Source: Isoetes taiwanensis (taxonomy: Eukaryota; Streptophyta; Lycopodiopsida; Isoetales; Isoetaceae). From it: DNA of 64,000 bases. Where the stretch lies: contig JAJEKV010000028.1 of NCBI GenBank assembly GCA_021234155.1, forward strand, positions 12,974,134 through 13,038,133, written 5' to 3'. Made by a program: the position numbers and the translations under genes. Shown in pieces: positions 31,801 to 43,388 of this stretch. Numbering within the stretch: position 1 is the first letter of the stretch; each line of letters opens with the position of its first letter. The notes beneath the pieces were generated by a model. The model searched no databases. It was not told the origin of the DNA and worked only from the letters and a program-made list of their open reading frames with translations.

Positions 31801-33916
31801 TTAGTTCTCACGCCAATTTGTAAACCTTTTCCAGCCCAAAGCTTTAGTCATAATGTCAGCTAATTGATCTTCTGATTTAATGTAGCTAAGCTGAATGTAC
31901 CCTTTACTTACCATGTCTCTTATAAAATGCATCTCCATTTCAATGTGTTTTGTTCTCTCATGAAGAACTGGGTTCTTTGCCATAGCTATACAACTCTGGT
32001 TATCACAAAATAATACTGTACTTTCTTCTTGCTTTATCCCAAGCTCATTTAAAATTCTTCTAGACCAAATAATTTCTTTTGCAGCTAGAGTAGTAGCAGC
32101 ATATTCTGACTCTGCTGTTGAAAGAGCAATTGAGGACTGTTTCTTGCTCCTCCAACTTATTGGTGCTCCACCCAACATTAAAATGTAACCTGAGGTGGAC
32201 TTCCGTTCATCCAAGTCCCCACACCAATCTGCATCACTATAGCATTTCAAGTTTAAATCCTTTGAACAGTAAACTATCCTTGTATCTATTGTCCCTTTCA
32301 GAAATCTTAAAACCTTTTTAGCTGCAAGCCAATGTTCAAATCCTGGGTTATTGTTGTATCTGCTCAACACATTTACTATAAATGCAATATCTGGCCTCGT
32401 GTTGTTGGCAACAAACAGTAGGCTTCCAACTAATTGCCTATATGGCACTTTTCTCATCTTCTCCTTTTCTTTCTCATTTTCTGGACATAACTTCTTTGAT
32501 AGTTTGCTTCCAGCCAGTATTGGAGCTCTTACTGCATTACATTCTTTCATACTAAATTTGTCCAGAACAGAATTGATGTACTTACTCTGATTCAGCGAGA
32601 TTCTTCCATGTTTTCTGTCCCTTTTGACTTGAATACCTAAGAATTGTGACAATTCTCCCAAGTCTGACATTTTGTACCTTCCTTTGAGCATTTCTTTGCA
32701 ACTAACCAGAAAATCTGAGTTGTTAGAAGCCAAGATACAGTCATCTACATAAACAGCCATTATGCAAAAATCATTTCCCCTTTTTAACATGTAAACATTT
32801 CCATCATTATCAAGCTTTGTGAAACTTTGTTCTTTCAGAAAATTATCAATGCAAAAAGTCTTGGAGACTGCTTCAAGCCATAAACCGCTTTTTTCAACCT
32901 CCATACTTTCTCTTTGCCAATTTCAAAGCTTGAGCTTGCCTCATGTAAACTTCTTCTTCTAGATCTGCATTAAGAAAAGCAGTACAAACATCCATGTGGT
33001 GCAGATCTAGATCTAATGCATTTGAGATGGCAATTATCATTCTTATGCTTGCTAATTTTACCACTGGTGAGTATGTTTCATCATAGTCAACCCCTTTCTT
33101 TTGTGAATATCCTTGGGCAACCAACCTTGCCTTAAATTTTGGAGTGCCATCTGCATTTACTTTGATCTTATAGACCCATTTATTTCCTATAGGAATTTTA
33201 CCTTTAGGTAAATCTACCAATTCATAAGTAGATGTCCTGTCAAATGATGACATTTCTTCTGCCATAGCTGCTTTCCAGTTTTCACAGTCAAGGGAATTGA
33301 TTGCATCCTCAAAGCTTTCAGGTGTACCAGATTCCAGAATGATATTCACTTCTTCTATATCTTCATTTTGAGGTTTCAGCCTGCTACTTCTTCCATCTTC
33401 CTTTCTGCCAAATTTTTGAATGTCAATATTAGTCTCTTCTTGAAGTCTCTGCCCTTCATTTTTCCTTTTTATGAACACTTCATGTGATTTACTTCTTTCC
33501 TCAGATTCAAGACTTTCTATTGATTCCTTGTCATTTTCAATGTCTTCAATCCTTTCATCATCAGAGTCTTTTTCTAGAATAGCCTGTGGTTCACTTTCTT
33601 CTGGTCTAATACTTGTATCCTCAAGTTTTCCAGCTTCAGTAGGGCTGTCATTTTCTTTGGCAGTCACATCCTTTAGAAAAGGTTTGTACAAAGTATTTTC
33701 TTCAAAAGTCACATCCCTGCTTATTATTACTCTTCTTCTAAGTGGATCATACATCCTGTAGCCCTTTGAGTTAGGGTCATAACCTACTAGATATGTTATG
33801 ATCGATCTATCATCCAGCTTTTGCCTCAATTCTTGAGGTATATGTGTATATCCATTATCCAAGACAGCCATATGCTCTAAATTTTTCATAGCTTGGGGTT
33901 TTCCCTGACCAAGCAA
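31801..33916 (-). pseudogene. Ty1-copia reverse transcriptase and RNase H, frameshifted
   Basis: The right part (33,916-32,894) covers the integrase C-terminal zone (YDPLRRRVIISRDVTFEE), an acidic linker and the first RT motifs: WKAAMAEEMSSFDRTSTYEL, GNKWVYKIKVNADGTPKFKA, RLVAQGYSQKKGVDYDETYS, MDVCTAFLNADLEEEVYMRQ. Near 32,900 a deletion with frameshift removes the K.YGL.Q region. The left part (32,904-31,801) resumes with FCIMAVYVDDCILASN (catalytic YVDD), LGIQVKRDRKHGRISLNQSK and RNase H. RNase H shows CYSDADWCGDLDERKSTSGY, STAESEYAATTLAAKEIIW, FCDNQSCIAMAKNPVLHERT and LADIMTKALGWKRF. The active-site residues are kept but the chain is broken. Confidence 0.95.
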
Positions 33917-34441
33917 ATTCTGGAATTTTCCCTTCTAAGCTTTTAGATGGCAACACATTTTGTATTAATACTGCAGTTTTAACTGCTTCCTCCCAAAGAA
34001 AATTGGGTAAGCCAGCATGCTTTAGCATGGATCTAGCAGCATTTAGAATGGTCTTATTCTTCCTTTCTGCTACTCCATTTTGTTGGGGTGTATGACTACA
34101 TGTAAATTGTCTTTTGATGCCCTTTTCTGTGCAATACCTCACAAATTTGCCTGACATATATTCTCCTCCACGATCTGACCTGACACATTTAATTCTTTTC
34201 CCTGTTTCACATTCACCTCTGCTAAGAAAGCTTTGAAGGCTTCAAATGTCTGGTCCTTTGTATTTAAACAGTACAACTTTGTTTTTCTGCTGAGGTCGTC
34301 TACAAATGTTATAAAATATCTCTTTCCAGTTATACCTCTCACGTTTAGAGGTCCACAGAGGTCAGTATGTATCAATTCTAAAATATCTTTTGCTTTCCCC
34401 TTTGCTTTTGAGAAAGGTAGCCTCGAATGTTTCCCAAGCAT
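33855..34441 (-). pseudogene. Ty1-copia integrase core, frameshifted
   Basis: Two overlapping frames make up the integrase. The first is 34,441-34,190 with ELIHTDLCGPLNVRG and RYFITFVDDLSRKTKLYCLN (first catalytic D). The second, from ~34,190, has RSDRGGEYMSGKFV (second D, in the sequence upstream of the open frame) and FTCSHTPQQNGVAERKNKTI (third residue E). A frameshift near 34,190 separates them, and another near 33,900 leads to the RT frame. Confidence 0.92.
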
Positions 34442-35981
34442 GCAACCTCTGCAAGTATGTTTTTTCTGTTTTCCTGTCCTCAGACTCTATTAATCCTTTG
34501 TTTATCATGTATTCAACATTTTTAACATTCACATGCCCAAGTCTTTCATGCCATAAAGCTATGTTTGGTGTCAAGGTCAAATTAACACTTCCAATAGATT
34601 TAGAACTTATGCCAAAAAGATTTCCAACTCTTTTTCCCAAGAACTTTAATTCATTTCCTTCAAAAATCTTACAATGAGATCTTTCAAAGACAACTCTTAA
34701 TCCCATATCAACCAGTTGTGATATAGAGATTAGATTTCTGACCAAATTAGGAACACACAATACATTCTGCAAGTTCATTATCCTACCATTCAAATCAAAT
34801 AGCTCTAAAATCCCAACATCCTCTACTTTAAGCAAATCTCCATTTCCAACTTGTATATGTCCACTTTGGCTTCCTCTCTTTTCCTTCAAGATTTTTGAGC
34901 TGTGTGTAATGGACTTCTCTGCTCCACTATCTAATATCATGAAATCATCGTCAGCAATTTTCATATTGCTAGCTATAAAAACTGAATTTTTCCTTACCTC
35001 ATCTGCTTCTTCTCCAGTGTCATCTTCAAGGTGAACCTCTTCTGCCACATTAGCTTCTGTATTTCTGAATTTCCCTCTTCCCCTTCCTCTTGCTGAAAAA
35101 TTTCCTCTTGCTCCCTTTTCTTTTCCCCTTGACAGTTTTGGAGACGAGCAGTTTGATGCATAATGTCCCCTTCCCCCACAATTATAGCAATTTATTTCCT
35201 TGGACATGGTAGGACAATCTATTTTTAAGTGGCCATACTGATTACAGTTGTAGCATGGTCCTAATTTTCCCCTTTTCTTATTTTCATCCCTGCCCTTACC
35301 TTTTGTGAACAGAACTTGAGTTGCCTCATCTTCTTCAATCACTCTATTTTGCTCAATCTCTGTTTTTAACATTCTTTCAGCTTCCATCCTTGTTTTTGCA
35401 AGAGTTCTTATGAACATAGCAATATTCCCAAGACTTGACACTGCCCTAGAAATTGCCAAAACCTGCTGCTGTTCTGTGTAATGTACCCCTGCTCCATCCA
35501 AATCAGCAATAACATTATCAAAAGTTTGGAAGAATTCATTAACATTGTCCTTGTCATGGAATTTCAGTCTTCTCAATTCATTTTCCAGCACATCTATTTG
35601 TGAGGATGTTTTTTCCTCATAAGTAATGAGCATATAATTCCACATCTGACTGGGATTCATGCCTCTTAACTTCAACACTATGCTTGAGCTCACCTTGCTC
35701 ATAATAATCCCTTGTGCTTCTCTGATTTTTGCATTATCTGTTAATACTAATCCTCTAGATGTCACACTTACATCTCGAGTCTGAGCTCCCTCAGTTTCTT
35801 CATTTGAAGAACCACTTCCTTCTTCTGCAACAGCCATACCTCTGCTTGCCATACTCCTTACATTGTTGTTTCCTTCAATTGGTTCAATTAGATCCCACAG
35901 CCCTTGTACTTGCAACACATGTTTGATTTTTTCTTTCCATACTTGGAAGCCTACATCTCCTTTGAATACATCTATTGCATT
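34362..35981 (-). CDS. Ty1-copia Gag, nucleocapsid, protease and pre-integrase
   Basis: This is a long intact minus-strand frame. Residues ~15-200 are the copia Gag (UBN2-like: FQVWKEKIKHVLQVQGLWDL, ...VLKLRGMNPSQMWNYML, FHDKDNVNEFFQTFDNVIAD). Two CCHC zinc knuckles lie at about residues 252-265 (CYNCNQYGHLKIDC) and 274-287 (CYNCGGRGHYASNC). An R/G-rich stretch follows, then the aspartic protease FMILDSGAEKSITH (DSG at ~359-361). The GAG-pre-integrase motif ALWHERLGHVNVKNVEYMI closes the frame. Codons before about 35,981 come from the inserted LINE; the native Gag start lies at 42,543 beyond the insertion. Confidence 0.95.
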   Translation of the reverse strand, partial: NAIDVFKGDVGFQVWKEKIKHVLQVQGLWDLIEPIEGNNNVRSMASRGMAVAEEGSGSSNEETEGAQTRDVSVTSRGLVLTDNAKIREAQGIIMSKVSSSIVLKLRGMNPSQMWNYMLITYEEKTSSQIDVLENELRRLKFHDKDNVNEFFQTFDNVIADLDGAGVHYTEQQQVLAISRAVSSLGNIAMFIRTLAKTRMEAERMLKTEIEQNRVIEEDEATQVLFTKGKGRDENKKRGKLGPCYNCNQYGHLKIDCPTMSKEINCYNCGGRGHYASNCSSPKLSRGKEKGARGNFSARGRGRGKFRNTEANVAEEVHLEDDTGEEADEVRKNSVFIASNMKIADDDFMILDSGAEKSITHSSKILKEKRGSQSGHIQVGNGDLLKVEDVGILELFDLNGRIMNLQNVLCVPNLVRNLISISQLVDMGLRVVFERSHCKIFEGNELKFLGKRVGNLFGISSKSIGSVNLTLTPNIALWHERLGHVNVKNVEYMINKGLIESEDRKTEKTYLQRLHAWETFEATFLKSKGESKRYFRIDTY

Positions 35982-36033
35982 AAAATAGATTAAAATAAAA
36001 GTGCACATCCAAATACTTAGATAAGATTAATTT

Positions 36034-37461
36034 TAAGCATAAGAGTGCACATCCAAATACTCCTCAAAAATCAATCGCCTCTTGCGAGGGGCAAGTGAAG
36101 AACAATGATACGACTTTACAATGTAACCTTGAGCTTCTTGGAGAACACGATTATCTGCCACATCCAGACCTTTGAAGATTACCAATCTTCGTCTTTTCCA
36201 GATAGTCCAAAGCAATCATCCTGCTGCTAGATGAAAAGCCTGGCCTTGTAACTCTGTCCAGGTACTTGGGTAAATTGCCAAAAGCAGTTGTTGACTTGTT
36301 AGTGAAACTTGAAAAAGGGAAAACAACCAGTCCCATACCTGTCTAAGGTGTTCACACATGAAAAAGCAATGCTCAATGGTCTCAGATCCACGCTTGCATC
36401 TTTGGACGATTTGATATTCTAGGGTTAAACTTATGGACAAGCACATTAACCCGCAGACACCTATGAAGAATCGCCACCAAAGAAGCGCCACTTTAGGATG
36501 AAGTAGCTTGTCCCATGCCCAAGACCACACCTTCTCGCCATTGAAGAGGAGGAGGTTGAAGAGACCACTTATTAGGCGGAGGAAGAATATCGGTATCAAG
36601 CAACAAGCGATACATAGAGTTCACAAGTTTGCACTCCTTAATTTCTTCATGACAAACCCATACCAAAATATCTTCTTGGTGTGGCGAGAATAGGTCTGTA
36701 GAAAATCAGCAACTTTTTTGCCAAAGAACTCTATCCCATCGCCCCAATAGAAACTTTAAGCGAAAAGCCTCCCATGTGAGCAACTGGCTCGAAGTCATAC
36801 CATCTTTGCAATAGTTAAGATTCCAGCACTTTTCCAACGTCTTTGAGTCAATGGGTGCCTTTGTAAAGCAAAGTGGTTGATTGTCTACGAGAGGGATCCA
36901 CCAACAAGGTGCGATCCAAGCGTACACTTGTGCGGTTGACCTGATGTGAAATAAAGTTTTGATCAGGTGCCGAGGAATCTAACAATCCCTTTAAGAATGG
37001 AGAAGCATTATGATAAGGCCGCAACTCATAAAATAAACTCCATGGAAGAACAGGTTTGAGTGTGACTTTACCAAAAGGGATCTGAGAGGTAAGAGCCTGC
37101 GGCAATAAGCCAGAACCCGGAAAATCATCCTTACCTACGAAGCCGCCAAATGAATTTTGAGATCATAACCTTTACGCAAATGGAAATCTGTCATGCCCAA
37201 ACCTCCAGTGGACTTAGGTTTTATACACTTAGACCATGCAACCTTCACCACTGCCCCTGCTTCATTTCCACCCCAGATAAAGTTTCTAACAACACCCACA
37301 ATCTCCTGAAACTTTGAGTGGGAAGCAAGAATGGCAGAAGCCATATAGACATGTGTGTTGCTTAAGACATGCTTAGCAACTGTTACCCTTCCAGGCATAG
37401 ATAGCTTAGCCGTATCCCACCAAAAAAAGGTGCCTCCGCAACCCCTCGATTATAACATCCC
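36034..37461 (-). repeat. Inverted arm: LINE RT 3' portion and zinc-binding domain
   Basis: The minus-strand reading includes MPGRVTVAKHVLSNTHVYMA and FIWGGNEAGAVVKVAWSKCI (37,398-37,135). Further on are the zf-RVT piece (LLWWRFFIGVCGLMCLSISL ... CKRGSETIEHCFFMCEHLRQ) and a terminal WKRRRLVIFKGLDVADNRVL. It mirrors 40,956-42,380 with scattered substitutions, so the two arms have diverged or came from different source RNAs. Confidence 0.9.
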
Positions 37462-38041
37462 TAAGAATCTTCATAAGAAGTGTATTGGTAATTTGATGTC
37501 ATTTGGAGTTGTGGGCCGTTATACTGGTGTTTATTTGGATGTTAGAAAGCTTGGATACTGGTTAACAGGTCATCTTCGAAGAATTGGACTTCCTGGCTAT
37601 CGCACATTGAAAATGTTAGATAAAAACTTTTTCTTGATTGTTTTTGATGATGCTGCTATAGCAGATCAGTTGGTGGCACGAGGGGTTGATCCTATGTGGA
37701 GTGATTATATATTGTACCAGTCTTATTCTCCAGGTTTTAATCCCAACATGCTCAATGCTTTGAAAATGCCTTCTTTGGCTCTCAATCTCCAATCTTCCTC
37801 GACTTGTTTGGTCCCCCGAAGTTCCTCATTAACATTGCTAATGGTTTGGGCACTCATTTGGCCCATTCCATTGTTGATGGGGCAAAGATCGTGTGTCACT
37901 TCCCTTGGTCATGCTTTGCCCGAGTCCGTTGTAATTAAAAGTGGCCCCATGTTTCTTAAGTTTGACTTGAAATTGCTTAATGGTCCTCGGCTTGCCCTCT
38001 TATTTCCTCAACTAGCAATGTTTGCAAACTTTTCGAGCTAA
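37461..38041 (+). pseudogene. LINE ORF1 (DUF4283-like) fragment
   Basis: This shows the plant LINE ORF1 N-terminal domain: YTGVYLDVRKLGYWLTGHLR, LPGYRTLKMLDKNFFLIVFD, VARGVDPMWSDYILYQSYSP. After ~37,790 the frame drifts into low similarity. The 5' end is missing at the junction with the inverted arm. It presumably acts as the RNA-binding ORF1p partner of the ORF2 enzyme. Confidence 0.8.
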
Positions 38042-38632
38042 GAGGGATCATCCTGTTGCTCTTCCCCACATGTCCACACCCTCACGCCACTCTTCACGCT
38101 TCTATCCCCAATACTTCTACACCTTTGTGTCTCTCCTTCTCCTTCTCACCCCTGCCTTGTGCAAATCCAAGAATGTGGCGAATTAGGTGTTCCTTCCCTC
38201 TTCTTTTTGATGATGTCGCTTCTGACTAAATTGCATTCGATTCAAATAGAACAAGAACGGCAAGAACGAGTTCAAGCGGGGATGGACAAAAGTGAGTTTG
38301 AAAAAAGTCGCAAGGAACAAATATGCTCACTTTGTTTTGTGAGGTTGTCACTTCCACGAAGAGGCAAATGGGAGGGTTGAGCGAGCGAAGGCTCTCCCTC
38401 ACCACTTGAGTCTCATGGTGAAGCCGCACAAAATATGGGGAGGATAGAGCGCAGAGGAGGCTCTCCTCCGCCAAGAATTGCAAAGTGCACAATGGAAGGG
38501 TGGAGCAGAGAGGAGGCTCCCCCTTACCACTTTCTAGGACTTGTTTGGCGGATCTCCCGGTAAGAATATCATGGGACTGATGTGGTAGACATGCGAGATA
38601 GTGAGTATGGAAGTGGAACATCCCAACTCAAG

Positions 38633-39545
38633 ATTATGAATATTGTGTCATGGAATGTTAGGGGCATTGCTTCTTCCCCAAGAAAAGAAGCATTGTCCCT
38701 TTATTTATCTAAATTTCCTATGGATTTTGTTGCCTTCAAGAACATAAGTGTCGAAGAGGTGATGTACACAAGTGGCTTCCATTCTAGGTCGTGAGTACAA
38801 TGTTTTGGTGGCGGGTGACTCATCTAAATTTGGGGTTCTCACCGCTTGGAGGTCTTCTATTGATGTGACATTTACTCGGTCGATAAGTTTGGTCATTTGG
38901 ATTATTGTTAAATGGCGGGATAAGGGTCGGGGAATGGGGTATTGTAAATGTTTATGCTCATAATCAAAGGGTCAAAGGGGTTCTTTATGGGCTTCTTTGA
39001 GGAGTAAGGTGCTTAGACTTGGAAGTAATGTTGCTTGGTTTATGGTTGGTGACTTTAATATGGTAGAAGCAGAAGTTGATAGATGTGGTCGGGGATCACA
39101 AGTAATCCAAGGATTTGAGAGGGAACAGTGGCGGACGATTCTGGTTTGGAGTGTGGATGGGCAGAAATTGATGGGGACCAGTCATACACATGGTGTAATG
39201 GTTGGACGGGTTATGGTAGAGCCTATGCTCGCCATGATCGTGGCTATTATAATGTTATTGCTGCTGGCTTGGTACTTCCTTTTCACAGGACTAATCTATT
39301 GGATAGTTCCGTTTCAGATCACAACCCACAATGGTTTTCTTATGCGTTGGCAAATAATAGAAGGCCCACTAAAACATTTTTCAAGCTCAATACCAGTTAC
39401 CTGAAGAACGAAGAGTTTAAAACAGGCTGTAAAGATGCGTGGTCACAGGCATTCGCTTCATCCAGGGGGATGTCAGGGGTTGTAGCTGCCATGGCGGTGG
39501 TCAAATCCTTTGCTAAGGAATGGGGTCATCGTAAAGTGGTTGAGG
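38633..39545 (+). pseudogene. LINE ORF2 endonuclease (EEP/APE-type), frameshifted
   Basis: It starts MNIVSWNVRGIASSPRKEAL (the 'WN.RG' start of LINE endonucleases). It continues in pieces: LGSNVAWFMVGDFNMVEAEV (catalytic GDFN), SYTWCNGWTGYGRAYARHDR (the 'TW.N' region) and LDSSVSDHNPQW (the 'SDH' active site). At least two frameshifts and an internal loss between EAL and GSNV break it. Confidence 0.88.
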
Positions 39546-39555
39546 CCGAGGTCAT

Positions 39556-41392
39556 TTGACACCTTATATCGGGGAGTTACAAATATCGCGAGCTCACATT
39601 CCTTCGTCTGGCATTAGAGAGAAACAGATCTTACAAGAAATTAAAGATATTGAGACTGCGCAGGTTACTGGAGCGAAGTTGAAGGCTGGTTTGCAATGGT
39701 TTAAGTCTGGTGATAGGTGTTCTCATTTCTTTTTTAGGGCGGCAAAACGGAGGAGGATGGCTACTTCTATTAACTCTCTCACTCTCCCAGATGGCTCGGA
39801 GGTTTCTGATCCGGTGCACTTAAAGCAGCACCTACATAATCATTTTGCAGTATTCTTTGCTCGACATCGCTTACCATTTCAGGAGGACATGCAATTAGCT
39901 GTGCTAACTAAAGTGCATTCTATTGTTTCAGCAGAGCAACGTTCAATTTTAGAGACAAATATCACTAGAGACGATCTAGGCGCAGCGGCTCACCTATTGG
40001 AGAAAGGAAAATGTCCAGGTCTTGACGGTTTTCCAGTAGAATTTTTTCAAGAATATTGGGAGTGGATTGGAGATGATATATATAATGCATTTTGTGAATT
40101 TAGAAGATACAGAAGTTTGGACAAAATTCTTAACACAGTGCTATTTCCCTCATTCCCAAGTGTAAAGAGCCCCGCACCATTTCGGATTGGCGTCCCTATA
40201 ACATTGCTTTTCTACAAATTGTATAAGATTTTTTGCGAAAGCTCGCGAGAGAAGTTGTGTGTTGTTCTTCTTTGAGTCAATTTCGTCCACCCAAAACGGG
40301 TTCTTGCCGGAAGGTGTATTCTTGATAATGTTGCAGCGGCCTATGAAGGTATGTATTGGGCAAGGCTAAAGGCCCATCGTATTGTGTATCTCAAACTTGA
40401 CTTTGCCAAGGCATATGACAGTGTGGATTGGGGTTTTTTAGAGAAGTGTTTATTGGCTTTAGGGTTTGGTATCCCATTCACAAGAGATGTCATGAAGTTG
40501 CATACTTCAAAGAAGATCTACAATACTCTTCGGGGAGAGCCCCTCGTTGTCTTTCCTGTTGGTAGAGGAGTTCAAGGTTGCCCTTGGCTCCATTGCTTTT
40601 TACAATAGTGGCAGAGGTGCTTTCACAACTATTTTCGTGTGTCGCCGAGGATGATGTGATCGGGGGTCTTCCTATGGAAAATGGCTCTCAAGAAATTATT
40701 AATCAAGATGTGATGATACCTTTCTATTTTTGAAAGCAGATGCTGATAATCTCCAAAATGCAAAGCTTCTGCTTGACACATTTTCCTTAGCCTCTGGAGT
40801 TTTGGTCGGTTGGCAAAAGTGTTCTGCTTTGTGGACTCTAGATGATGAAGTCCCACCATGTGTTCTTGCTTACCCCGGAAGGTCTTTGCCTCATGGGAAG
40901 GCAACCAAGCTTCTTGGTATCCCAGTGGGTATTCATGTTTCAACTTCTGATGCTTGGGATGTTATAATCGAGGGGTTGCGGAGGCACCTTTTTTGGTGGG
41001 ATACGGCTAAGCTATCTATGCCTGGAAGGGTAACAGTTGCTAAGCATGTCTTAAGCAACACACATGTCTATATGGCTTCTGCCATTCTTGCTTCCCACTC
41101 AAAGTTTCAGGAGATTGTGGGTGTTGTTAGAAACTTTATCTGGGGTGGAAATGAAGCAGGGGTAGTGGTGAAGGTTGCATGGTCTAAGTGTATAAAACCT
41201 AAGTCTGCTGGAGGTTTGGGCATGACAGATTTCCATTTGCAGAGTAAGGTTATGATCTCAAAATTCATTTGGCGGCTTCTCAGAGGTAAGGATGATTCTC
41301 CGGTTACGGCTTATTGCATGTGCTCTTACCATCAGATCCCTTTTGGTAAAGTCACACTCAAACCTCGTTCTTCCATGGAGTTTATTTTATGA
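39556..41392 (+). pseudogene. LINE ORF2 reverse transcriptase, multiply broken
   Basis: Segments in order: LQWFKSGDRCSHFFFRAAKR, EKGKCPGLDGFPVEFFQEYW (the 'PG.DG.P.EF' motif), IVYLKLDFAKAYDSVDWGFL (motif A aspartates), GRGVQGCPW (the 'QG.P' motif with the usual DPLSP changed) and KADADNLQNAKLLLDTFSLA. The catalytic FADD is destroyed by a short deletion near 40,707, where only GATGATACC is left out of frame. RVTVAKHVLSNTHVYMASAI and WSKCIKPKSAGGLGMTDFHL follow. Confidence 0.92.
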
Positions 41393-42381
41393 GTTGCGGC
41401 CTTATCATAATGCTTCTCCATTCTTAAAGGGATTGTTAGATTCCCGCACGATCAAAACTTTATTTCACATCAGTCCAACCGCTTGTGTACAGCTTGATCG
41501 CACCTTGTTGGTGGATCCTCCGTAGACAATCAACCACTTTGCTTTACAAAGGCACCCATTGACTCAAAGACGTTGGAAAAGTGCTTTTGGAATCTTAACT
41601 ATTGCAAGCATGGTATGACTCGAGCCGATTCAGTCGACATGGGAGGCTTTTTCGGTTAAAGTTTCTATTGGGGCGATGGGATAGAGTTCTTTGGCAAAAG
41701 TTGCTGATTTTCTACAGCCTATTCTCGCCACACCAAGAAGATATTTTGGTATGGGTTTATCATGAAGAAATTAAGGAGTGCAAACTTGTGAACTCTATGT
41801 ATCAGTTGTTGCTTGATACTGATATTCTTCCTCCGTCTAATAAGTGGTCTCTTCAACCTCCTCCTCTTCAATGGCAGAAGGTGTGGTCTTGGGCATGGGA
41901 CAAGCTACTTCATCCTAAAGTGGCGTTCTTTGGTGGCGATTCTTCATAGGTGTCTCGCGGGTTAATGTGCTTGTCCATAAGTTTAACCCTAGAATATCAA
42001 ATCGGTGTCCAAAGATGCAAGCGTGGATCCGAGACCATTGAGCATTGCTTTTTCATGTGTGAACACCTTAGACGTGTATGGGACCTGGTTGTTTTCCCTT
42101 TTCAAGTTTCACTAACAAGTCAACAACTGCTTTTGGCAATTTACCCAAGTACCTAGACAGAGTTACAAGGCCAGGCTTTTCATCTAGCAGCAGGATGGTT
42201 GCTTTGGACTATCTGGAAAAGACGAAGATTGGTAATCTTCAAAGGTCTGGATGTGGCAGATAATCGTGTTCTCCAAGAAGCTCAAGGTTACATTGTAAAG
42301 TCGTATCATTGTTCTTCACTTGCCCCTCGCAAGAGGCGATTGATTTTTGAGGAGTATTTGGATGTGCACTCTTATGCTTAG
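41392..42381 (+). pseudogene. LINE ORF2 zinc-binding (zf-RVT) C-terminus
   Basis: It has KVWSWAWDKLLHPKVAFFGG, then CKRGSETIEHCFFMCEHLRR (the C...H...C knuckle). The end is WTIWKRRRLVIFKGLDVADN and RRLIFEEYLDVHSYA with stop. The same arrangement ends the unrelated LINE copy at 3,697-4,353 (WLIWKRRRLWIFQGIQQPAT), showing both belong to one LINE clade. Confidence 0.9.
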
Positions 42382-42513
42382 GCAGGTTGCTTCACTCGGT
42401 GGGTCTCTGCTTATCCGCTGAGATTTTATTCCTGTCTCTGCATTTATACTTGTATTTGACTCTTTGATTGAATAAAGTCTGACGTCCTTCAACAAAAAAA
42501 AATCTATTGCATT

Positions 42514-42543
42514 CAGTAAGCCTGCACCAAACCTACTGGCCAT
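42514..42543 (-). pseudogene. Native start of the second copia element's Gag
   Basis: Minus-strand ATG at 42,543 opens MASRFGAGLLNAID. The following codons lie on the far side of the LINE insertion (from about 35,969), so Gag is split after ~14 codons. Confidence 0.8.
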
Positions 42544-42552
42544 TTTGTCTTA

Positions 42553-42570
42553 ACCCTGCTCTGATACCAA
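42553..42570 (-). other. iMet primer-binding site of the second copia element
   Basis: On the minus strand the sequence after the LTR end (CTAACA) reads TTGGTATCAGAGCAGGGT, complementary to initiator Met tRNA. Confidence 0.92.
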
Positions 42571-43342
42571 TGTTAGTACTTTAGAGTCAAGCTTAAAACC
42601 AAAAACTCTTCTTAGAGCAAAACTAGCATTGTCTCAGAATGACCTATCATTCCATCATGACATTAATTTCAAAATGTCAATTAGCACATCATATTGTCAA
42701 TGAAACAATCAACCTTATAGAATAGTCACCATAAGGACTTAGACTATTTTATTACTCAATAAACCAATGGTTGCAACTAATAAACCATGATCAAATATTA
42801 AGCAGTAATAGTTTCGATGCCTTTCACTTACGAAAACCTTTTATTCTATTGTCTTCAATATTTCTGCTCCTTGTTCGACCGTCGACCACTTGTTTCCCAA
42901 AGCAACGAATACCCTATGTGTTTCTCCTTAATTTAATCTTTGCAGTCCGGCGGTGATGCCAGACCGCCAGCATCTTTCCGGATTGGATAACCTGCTTGCT
43001 CAATCTGTATTGGACCGATTTGATTTGAACCGAAAGTGGCTCCAAGCATCCCGTTCAGCATTCAGGATATTCGCTCATTTTCAGTTCAATGATTTCATAA
43101 CTTCAATAGTTAACTAATAACCATATGAACTTAAAATATTCTTAGGTCAACTATTGAACCTAGAAACTTCTTCAAACATCAAGTTCAACTGTAAATCTTA
43201 CATGTCTGCGCATACTTGTGCTTGCAACCATGACTTTAGCATCAAATTGTCTTACTGTCTTCTCCAATATATACAGATGTTTTCTGTGATCTTTCACTTG
43301 CATGAATAATATAACAGACAAATTTTGACATGAACTCCAACA
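42571..43342 (-). repeat. 5' LTR of the second copia element
   Basis: 772 bp, bounded TGTTAGTACTTT...GAACTCCAACA, paired with 30,990-31,765. The main differences from the partner lie at 42,940-43,060 and 43,190-43,260. Confidence 0.95.
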
Positions 43343-43388
43343 ATTATTAGTATGATACAACTGTTCCTTATTCGAAATAATAAAAAAA
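43343..43388 (+). repeat. 3' end and A-rich tail of repeat copy A
   Basis: It resumes after the copia with ATTATTAGTATGATACAACT and ends GAAATAATAAAAAAAC, matching 61,847-61,903 of copy B. Confidence 0.8.

Larger units (their letters stand above)
35982..42501 (+). mobile_element. LINE insertion with inverted 5' copy (snap-back structure)
   Basis: The target duplication ATCTATTGCATT is at 35,970-35,981 and 42,502-42,513, and a poly(A) tail at about 42,493-42,501 gives plus orientation. The block has an inverted arm at 36,034-37,461 and a plus-strand LINE at 37,461-42,492. The inverted arm is the reverse complement of 40,956-42,380, i.e. of this element's own 3' region (both encode ...WKRRRLVIFKGLDVADNRVL). 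The small patch between duplication and arm repeats GTGCACATCCAAATACT, another sign of template switching. The single pair of target duplications around the whole block argues for one insertion event. Confidence 0.88.
30990..43342 (-). mobile_element. Complete Ty1-copia retrotransposon with nested LINE
   Basis: It is flanked by perfect 5-bp target duplications ATTAT (30,985-30,989 and 43,343-43,347). The uninterrupted site exists in repeat copy B at about 61,845 (TATGATTATTAGTATGATAC). LTRs lie at 30,990-31,765 and 42,571-43,342. Transcription runs on the minus strand: 5' LTR on the right, iMet PBS, gag, protease, integrase, RT, RNase H, polypurine tract, 3' LTR on the left. The LTRs differ by a few percent and small indels, so it is moderately old. 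A LINE block (35,982-42,501) splits gag near its 14th codon. Frameshifts also occur in integrase and RT. Confidence 0.95.

Noticed and set aside
36216-37398. Independent minus-strand LINE insertion
   Set aside because: It has no own poly(A) tail or target duplication and mirrors the plus-strand LINE. It is counted as the inverted arm of the same insertion.
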